Virus record (IMG/VR): IMGVR_UViG_3300009551_000087
Span: 1 to 35,244 of that record
Origin: a virus
Strand: one strand, 5' to 3'
DNA: 35,244 bases
Shown: piece by piece, positions 30,085 to 35,244 of the stretch
Position numbering within the stretch: the first letter of the stretch is position 1
How the letters are laid out: each line of letters begins with the position of its first letter
Made by a program: the position numbers and the translations under genes
Notes under the pieces: generated by a model
Databases searched by the model: none
Told to the model about the DNA's origin: nothing
The model's input: only the letters and a program-made list of their open reading frames with translations

Positions 30085-31373
30085 TGACTGGTGCCTGTCA
30101 AACGACGGCGCATTGGGTTCACGCCTGGCACGCTAGGCTGAGGTCCTAAGCTGATCGTGATGACCAAGTGAGCTTGAGGGGTAACGGGAGTATCGGGAGC
30201 GGGAGACTGGCTGACGACGGTTCCCAGAGGGGAGACCGGATCGTAGAGGTACCGCAAATCATCGACGATCAGATTGGCAGACTCGAGCACAGCCACTCCG
30301 GTTTCCACCGAGGTTCCCAGGACATTAGGGGTGAGGCTCGAGCTGATCACAAGGTCGAGAGACGAGCCTGTGGAGACCAGGGTTCCCGGAACCACCGACT
30401 GGTTGAGGACCAGGCCCGAGTTGACCCCATCGATATAACGATAGTCTGTGCCGGTGAGACCCACCACAGAGCGATCCACATCGGCGATATCTTGCGAGAT
30501 GCCAATCAAATTGGGAACGAGGATTCCACCGGCTCCCAGGGAAAGGGTGATTTCTACAGCGCCTCCCGGGACCAAGGCAGTCCCTGCGGGCGGGAACTGT
30601 GCCGCAACCAAACCGTTGGCGACCGTGTTGCTCTGCGAGGTATTGATCGGCGTGCCGACGACTAACCCCGCGGCCTGGATGGCGCTCGTTGCCGAAGCCT
30701 GGCTCATCCCCACGACGTTGGGGACGTTGACGGTGGAGGGAGGGTCCTGGAAAGGCAGCGTGACATAGGCGCTGAGCTTGGTGCCATCTTGCGCCGCGGC
30801 ATCGACGGAGGTGACGTTGGTGCCTGCGCCGCTGCTGGCCGTCACCTTGATGACCCCCTGGCCGGTCATGGTCACATCGGAGATCGTAGGAGACGGCGTG
30901 CCGGTACCCTGCACGTTTTTGAACCGCACCTCATCGCCCAACTGCAAATCTGGCAAGGAAGCGGCTCGGCTCGAGGGATCGCCTAAATTTTGCTGCGTGA
31001 TCGCAAACGCAGATTCCCCGGTCTTTGAGGCAATGGTGGTCGTGATGGCATTGGTCTGCACACCCCCGGCCGTGGTGACATAGATCGAGACGGGCTGGGT
31101 GAGCTTCAGTCCCGAGGTGTCGAGCGTCGCCGAGGTGATCGAAGTGGTGCCTTCGGAGCTCACCGGAACGGTGAGAAGGTTTCCGCCCTGAGAGACCGTG
31201 ATCGTGTTACCAGAGGCCGAGAAATTGGTCCCGGTCAGATTGAGCGCAGCCCCATCGGTCGGCGTCCCGACAGAGGTCAACGTGGGAGACGTCGAGCCGG
31301 TCGGGGTGAGCCGATCGAAGGCCACCTTGGTCGTGGCGACCGTCAGGCGGTCAAAGACAACGATCTCGCTCAT
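30081..31373 (-). CDS. virion protein with IPT-like and three PASTA-like repeats
   Basis: A 430-residue protein. Residues 29-113 look like an IPT/TIG or Ig-like domain (PTLTSVGTPTDGAALNLTGTNFSASGNTITVSQGG). From 215 come three PASTA-like repeats at about 215-280 (VPNVVGMSQASATSAIQAAGLVVG), 285-345 (VPNLIGISQDIADVDRSV) and 348-410 (TPNVLGTSVETGVAVLESANLIV). PASTA modules in bacteria bind peptidoglycan muropeptides. In a phage they could hold the virion at the cell wall or extend a fibre. Placed among surface proteins upstream of the terminase, it overlaps both neighbours by 4 bases. Confidence 0.72.
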   Translation of the reverse strand: MSEIVVFDRLTVATTKVAFDRLTPTGSTSPTLTSVGTPTDGAALNLTGTNFSASGNTITVSQGGNLLTVPVSSEGTTSITSATLDTSGLKLTQPVSIYVTTAGGVQTNAITTTIASKTGESAFAITQQNLGDPSSRAASLPDLQLGDEVRFKNVQGTGTPSPTISDVTMTGQGVIKVTASSGAGTNVTSVDAAAQDGTKLSAYVTLPFQDPPSTVNVPNVVGMSQASATSAIQAAGLVVGTPINTSQSNTVANGLVAAQFPPAGTALVPGGAVEITLSLGAGGILVPNLIGISQDIADVDRSVVGLTGTDYRYIDGVNSGLVLNQSVVPGTLVSTGSSLDLVISSSLTPNVLGTSVETGVAVLESANLIVDDLRYLYDPVSPLGTVVSQSPAPDTPVTPQAHLVITISLGPQPSVPGVNPMRRRLTGTSQ

Positions 31374-32680
31374 GAGTAGCTCGGCGTGATCTGGTAGCCC
31401 GTGGCGAGTGTGGCTGCCTTACTGGCGTTACCCTTCCAGGAGTAGAACACCACATCGGAGGGTGTGGCAGGGTTGAGCACACTCGCATCCGCAAGCGTCT
31501 TGCTCCAGGAGAAGTTTCCGCTGCCATCGGTGGTGCCGGCGTTGCCCGAATCGAAGGCCGTGACCAGCACGCTTGTGGTGGGATAGACCACCCACGTGAT
31601 CCCCGAGAGGCCCGATTGGTTGGCGCTGCCGGCGATGTTAGCGAGCTGAATCGTGAAGGACGCAACGCTTCCACGCTGAACGACGAAGCCCGAGGAGTTG
31701 GTGTTGCTCGCGCTGTCGGTAGCGAACACGAATAGGTTCGTGAACCAGCCGAAGGTGGATCCCGGGAAGGCCCCCATGGTGATGGTGGTGGAGGTCTGGG
31801 AGCTGATCGGCCAGTTGACCGCGCCGGCATCGGCAGGGTTGTTCGACGGGGAGAGCTTGACGGAGCTCCACGATGCGCCGCTCTTGGTGCCGGTCAGCAC
31901 GATGCCCGTGGTGCCGTTGATGATCGGCGTCGAGCCGCTAGATATCGAGGACAACAGCACGCCAGCGCCGACTTCCTTGAACACGTTGAAAATCCAAAGT
32001 CCCGAGGAGTAGGTAGGGGTCTGCTCGTTGACGGGGTTTCCGGTAGCGCCTGCCACCGTCAAGTCCTTGGTGAGTGTCGAGAGCGACATGGATCGACCGC
32101 CAGAGGGGTCGGTCACGCGATACTGAGACGCGAATGGATTGGCCCACCCTGAAGCGCCGCTTTTGTTGGTCCACACGTTGTTCAGGAGGCTTGAGAACAC
32201 CACATGCGCCATGGTGCTGGCCGCGACCGTAGTGCGGCCCCCTGTGGCAGTGATATCTCCAGGAGTCACCGGCGCATTGAAAGTATGGAACTGCTCAGGA
32301 GAGTCTACCGAAACGAGGTTGGTCGAGACGGTGGGCGGGAAAATTTCCAGCATCATCTGCATCACGACGGTGCTCGAGAGCACGGAGTTGATGCCGATAT
32401 CTCCGGACATCGTGCCGTTGTACTGGCAGGTAAAGACCGCCACCGTATGCGAGCCGGTTTGCCTTTGCGTAGGCGTGTTCCAACTCTGCCCGCCTGTCTT
32501 GGCGGGGTCCATGACGATCGAGTTTGAGCCGCGCCGCGCGACGGTCAGGACGAACCAAGCCCCCGAGGGCGGGGTCACGGCATTGATCTGCGCAGCCGTG
32601 ATGAACCGCTCCTGGCTATCGTATAGCGAGGTGTTGTCGGGTGGATTGGTGACGACTGCAAAAGTAGTAAAGCCACTCAT
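31370..32680 (-). CDS. beta-rich surface protein of unknown fold
   Basis: A 436-residue protein. The N-terminal part (FTTFAVVTNPPDNTSLYDSQERFITAAQINAVTPPSGAWFVLTVARRGSN) has jelly-roll character; the middle and C-terminal parts have Ig/FN3-like strands (GIVLTGTKSGASWSSVKLSPSNNPADAGAVNWPISSQTSTTITMGAFPG...). Nothing enzymatic is visible. It belongs with the two adjacent beta-rich genes in a cluster of likely adhesins. It overlaps both neighbours by 4 bases. Confidence 0.6.
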   Translation of the reverse strand: MSGFTTFAVVTNPPDNTSLYDSQERFITAAQINAVTPPSGAWFVLTVARRGSNSIVMDPAKTGGQSWNTPTQRQTGSHTVAVFTCQYNGTMSGDIGINSVLSSTVVMQMMLEIFPPTVSTNLVSVDSPEQFHTFNAPVTPGDITATGGRTTVAASTMAHVVFSSLLNNVWTNKSGASGWANPFASQYRVTDPSGGRSMSLSTLTKDLTVAGATGNPVNEQTPTYSSGLWIFNVFKEVGAGVLLSSISSGSTPIINGTTGIVLTGTKSGASWSSVKLSPSNNPADAGAVNWPISSQTSTTITMGAFPGSTFGWFTNLFVFATDSASNTNSSGFVVQRGSVASFTIQLANIAGSANQSGLSGITWVVYPTTSVLVTAFDSGNAGTTDGSGNFSWSKTLADASVLNPATPSDVVFYSWKGNASKAATLATGYQITPSYS

Positions 32681-34542
32681 GGGATACCGCTCGGCTTTTG
32701 AATGTGAGTTAGGGGATTGCCGTTGATGACTTGCAGCACGGAATTCCAGTTACCTGGATTGACGCCCGTGTTGGTTCCGGTGCCAGGGTAAGCGGGTACC
32801 GGAGGATTGGTCGCTCCGATATCCAATATGACCCATTTCATGTGGCTCTGATGCAAGACTTGATCGCACCATTGGAATACGGTCATGGGAGTGGGTGGGC
32901 CGTACTTGGCAGCCGTGATATCGGGAGCCTGAGTGTCAGAGGAGGAGCCCATCACGCCGCGAAGGTCAGGCCCCGTGAAAGAGGCGTTTGGCGTAAACCC
33001 TGGCCAGACGATCTGGCTTTGCGCCGCGCCGATCATCGCCGCTTGTCCCCATCCTAGGTGACCGGGGATGGTATCGGGACTTCCCATGATGGCGCGGTTA
33101 TTAGCCGCATAGGTGGTCAGGGTCTGAGTCTGCGCCTGATTGTCCGTGAAATTGATGTTGCACATGAACAAGGTGTTGGGGAAGGCCACCTGGCACGCGC
33201 TGATCAGCCGCTCGTACTGAGTGACGATGCCGTTTCCGTTGTATGTGCTGCCCGGGTCGATCGCGATCGAGGTTTCCCCGAAGCTGATTTGCTCCACGAA
33301 CGGGTCCTGATCGACGGTCAATCCGGTGGCGGGGTTCACCGCGGCCGCAAGGGCCTGGAAAACCCCGATACACCAATCCATTTCCTTCTGGTTCCAAAAT
33401 GCGATCACGGTCTCGAGACCACCGTTAGCGCTCCACCAGCCGAATTTTCCGGCAGTCGGTGAGGCGCTATAGGTATTGTTATTGTAGACCTCAGAGGGCA
33501 GAAGGTCCGCATAGTCATTGCCGCTGCCGAAAATCTGCGGCATGAGCTGGATGTGCAGACGCTTGCCGGCCGCGCGCATCTTGTTGAGATCGCGGAAAAT
33601 CTTCGAGAAGTCATACGGCGCGTTGCCGAAGCACCCCATCGTGTAGAACATCTCGATCCCGAGCACGTTGACACCGCTGTTTATGACGGTGTTCTGCTCT
33701 TGAATCTGATTGGTGAGGTGGCGATCGTTCGGGAAGGTGATGTTATTGCTTGCGCCGTAGTGGCCCGGGTTCCACTTCACTCCGGTGGTGGAAGGGACTT
33801 GGATGTTGACCGTGGCCTGAGTGTTTCCGGTGGAGGGGTTGATATTCCCGGAGAGCGCAGTCACAGAGACTATCGAGAGTAGTCCGCTCGAGTTGGTGAG
33901 GACCTGTCCCGCGGTCGATTGAATGAACTGAGTCCCGTTGGAGCCTGCCGGAAAGGTGAGAAATCCGTTCCCGGGAGAGGGCATGCCCTGGTTGAAGTTT
34001 GAGAACTGCCACGTCACGGTGCAGCCAGGGGAGGCGGAGCCGGCTCCGGAGAGCGTGACCGCCACGGAGATCGGCTGTCCTTCTTGGACATTCAGGCTTG
34101 TGACGCCGAGGGTGACAGTACCCGGTGCAAGCTGCTGCGAGGTGGGAACCGTGGTGACAGTGACGATCTTCGAGTAGCTCGAGGACAGGCCCGCATAGTT
34201 GTGGTTTTTGATGCGAAAGTCATAGGCGCTGTTCGGTGAGAGTCCAGTGACGACAGCGGAAACGCCCTGCCCTGCGTTATAGGGAATGAGACCAAACACA
34301 GTCCATTGCCCGAGCGTCGAAGGCGAATACTCCACCTGAGTATCGAGGATTCCCGAGTCCGGGTCCTGTCCGTTGACCCAGTTGAGCGTCACCTGGCTGA
34401 CGTCTGGCACGGGAGGGGAGGTGGGAAAATCCGACGTGCCTCCCAGGGCCGGGGTCGTGGGCGGGGTCGTGTCTGGCGTGCGCGTCGCCCGCTGTCCCGC
34501 GACGATCGGGACCTTGTAAGTGGTCGCGATGATTTGCTTCAT
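32677..34542 (-). CDS. FN3/Ig and TIM-barrel-like virion protein
   Basis: A 621-residue protein from ATG 34542, overlapping the stop of the 57-residue gene (ATGA); the in-frame extension to 34560 adds only six residues. A fibronectin type III domain spans about 27-131 (VTLNWVNGQDPDSGILDTQVEY... AYDFRIKNHNYAGLSSSYSK), an Ig-like domain about 139-250, and residues 255-621 form an alpha/beta domain like a glycoside-hydrolase barrel: NVLGIEMFY, FRDLNKMRAAGKRLHIQLMPQIF, ISFGETSIAI (E417 and E423 are candidate acids) and HMKWVILDIG. It may bind or cut a surface polysaccharide. Enzymatic activity is not shown. Confidence 0.68.
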   Translation of the reverse strand: MKQIIATTYKVPIVAGQRATRTPDTTPPTTPALGGTSDFPTSPPVPDVSQVTLNWVNGQDPDSGILDTQVEYSPSTLGQWTVFGLIPYNAGQGVSAVVTGLSPNSAYDFRIKNHNYAGLSSSYSKIVTVTTVPTSQQLAPGTVTLGVTSLNVQEGQPISVAVTLSGAGSASPGCTVTWQFSNFNQGMPSPGNGFLTFPAGSNGTQFIQSTAGQVLTNSSGLLSIVSVTALSGNINPSTGNTQATVNIQVPSTTGVKWNPGHYGASNNITFPNDRHLTNQIQEQNTVINSGVNVLGIEMFYTMGCFGNAPYDFSKIFRDLNKMRAAGKRLHIQLMPQIFGSGNDYADLLPSEVYNNNTYSASPTAGKFGWWSANGGLETVIAFWNQKEMDWCIGVFQALAAAVNPATGLTVDQDPFVEQISFGETSIAIDPGSTYNGNGIVTQYERLISACQVAFPNTLFMCNINFTDNQAQTQTLTTYAANNRAIMGSPDTIPGHLGWGQAAMIGAAQSQIVWPGFTPNASFTGPDLRGVMGSSSDTQAPDITAAKYGPPTPMTVFQWCDQVLHQSHMKWVILDIGATNPPVPAYPGTGTNTGVNPGNWNSVLQVINGNPLTHIQKPSGIP

Positions 34543-34712
34543 GTGAAGAGGCGATCCCACGCCGCGGCGAGCGCGAGCAGGATCAAGCTTGCGAAGCGTA
34601 CCCGTGGGCGGCGCAGGACTCGCCCGCCACCGATGCCGGGAACGGTGTCGAAGTCAAACGCGCTCGTTGAAAATGAGTTTTCGTCGAACGCGGCCGCAGC
34701 GAACGAGGCCAT
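34539..34712 (-). CDS. 57-aa protein with FD-rich head and C-terminal membrane span
   Basis: ATG 34712 opens 57 codons: MASFAAAAFDENSFSTSAFD with an AFD repeat pattern seen in small phage tail or fibre accessory proteins, then glycines, a basic patch RRPRVR and a hydrophobic segment (FASLILLALAAAW) near the end. It starts directly after the stop of the upstream gene and its stop overlaps the next start (ATGA), which supports that it is real. The role is unknown. Confidence 0.65.
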   Translation of the reverse strand: MASFAAAAFDENSFSTSAFDFDTVPGIGGGRVLRRPRVRFASLILLALAAAWDRLFT

Positions 34713-35244
34713 TTATGCACCCCTCCAGAGGTCACCCACGACACCGGTGCCGATGACACCATGAGAATTCATCTGCGTGGTGTTGGCGGCGATCGGCGTG
34801 GAGCTCGCGGCCGAGAGCACGCCGGCCGCGATCTCCGTCACGGCATCGGTGGCGAGCGCCGAGGCGGTCAAGGAGTTGGCCGCGAGGTCACCGGCTGCGA
34901 TCGTCGAGGGGACTTTTCCGCTGGCGACGTTGACCTGTCCAGCGGCGGTACCGACTGAGACTTTCACGCCGTTGGCCGCATCGACGGTGGGCAATCCGCC
35001 GTTGGCCGCGGCCGCGGCGTTGGGCAGCGCGGTCATGCCGGCGCGCACCGAGTCGTACAAGTCCACCGCGGTCACGATGATCTTCAGGGTGTGGGTCTCC
35101 ATGTTGGCCGCACCGTTGAAGGTGATATTGCACTCGCCGGCCGCGGCGATGCAGGCGTTGGGGATATCGAAGCGGTACTGACCTGGTGCGTTGGTCGAAC
35201 TGATCTCCACGAATCCGCCCGAGGAGTACGCGCCGCCCACGGTC
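34713..35244 (-). CDS. phage structural protein, 5' end cut by the window
   Basis: At least 176 residues; the N-terminus lies beyond the right edge, so the apparent start near 35240 is not the true one. The visible start (GGAYSSGGFVEISSTNAPGQYRFDIPNACIAAAGECNITFNGAANMETHTLKIIV) has the pattern common in phage virion proteins of short-tailed and siphovirus genomes: W/F-V-E--ATN-PG-Y-F-IPNA....GA..V.....GAANM....L.I. The rest is an Ala-rich region with repeated short helices. It seems a late structural or fibre-associated protein. It is followed directly by the 57-residue gene. Confidence 0.65.
   Translation of the reverse strand, partial: TVGGAYSSGGFVEISSTNAPGQYRFDIPNACIAAAGECNITFNGAANMETHTLKIIVTAVDLYDSVRAGMTALPNAAAAANGGLPTVDAANGVKVSVGTAAGQVNVASGKVPSTIAAGDLAANSLTASALATDAVTEIAAGVLSAASSTPIAANTTQMNSHGVIGTGVVGDLWRGA

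Noticed and set aside
1-35244. tRNA genes, CRISPR arrays, insertion sequences, integrase or attachment site
   Set aside because: No cloverleaf-like sequence, regularly spaced repeats, transposase or recombinase was recognised on either strand.

Overview
The window is part of a double-stranded DNA bacteriophage genome. It encodes a large terminase, portal, scaffold-like protein, major capsid protein, tail adaptor and nozzle proteins, three large internal virion (ejection) proteins and a lysis cluster. No tape-measure or contractile-sheath gene is seen, which with the ejection proteins points to a short-tailed, podovirus-like phage. A lipoprotein gene and an M15-type endolysin in the lysis cluster fit a Gram-negative, probably proteobacterial, host with fairly high GC; the host itself cannot be read from the sequence. 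No integrase, tRNA, CRISPR array or insertion sequence was found.

Layout. (1) 1-565: a 27-bp perfect inverted repeat at the very edge, two small forward genes and a strong terminator. (2) 568-5407, reverse strand: an early replication operon read from 5407 leftwards: SF2 helicase, DUF551-like protein, a 59-aa coiled-coil protein, VRR-NUC nuclease, a small HTH regulator and a TOPRIM/VirE-type primase-helicase, mostly joined by short stop/start overlaps. (3) 5408-5574: a divergent control region with a 17-bp palindrome, two plausible opposed promoters and a well-structured leader. (4) 5575-9675, forward strand: a recombination operon with a YqaJ-type exonuclease and RecT annealase, an unknown gene, a J-domain protein, a small helical protein, a secreted beta-sandwich protein and a 37-aa gene. 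A bidirectional terminator at 9681-9700 separates it from (5).

(5) 9703-35244, reverse strand: one very long late operon. In transcription order it holds a partial structural protein cut by the right edge, a 57-aa protein, a FN3/Ig/TIM-barrel-like protein, two more beta-rich surface proteins (one with three PASTA repeats), terminase, two small proteins, portal, a hairpin-rich stretch with tiny ORFs, three small proteins including the scaffold candidate, major capsid, two small virion proteins, a frameshifted adaptor, a beta-propeller-like nozzle protein, a tail fibre, a small gene, three ejection proteins, small structural and membrane proteins, and the lysis genes (endolysin, holin-like, lipoprotein).

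How it works together: the helicase, primase-helicase, nuclease and exonuclease/RecT pair supply replication and recombination, the HTH protein may act on the palindrome between the two early operons, and the late operon builds, fills and releases the virion. The most unusual points are two arginine-rich micro-ORFs with good ribosome binding sites inside the late operon, the PASTA-repeat virion protein, the frameshift in the adaptor gene, the structured early control region, and a marked excess of the hexamer CTCGAG. No DNA polymerase and no recognisable small terminase lie in the window; they may lie outside it or be unrecognised.
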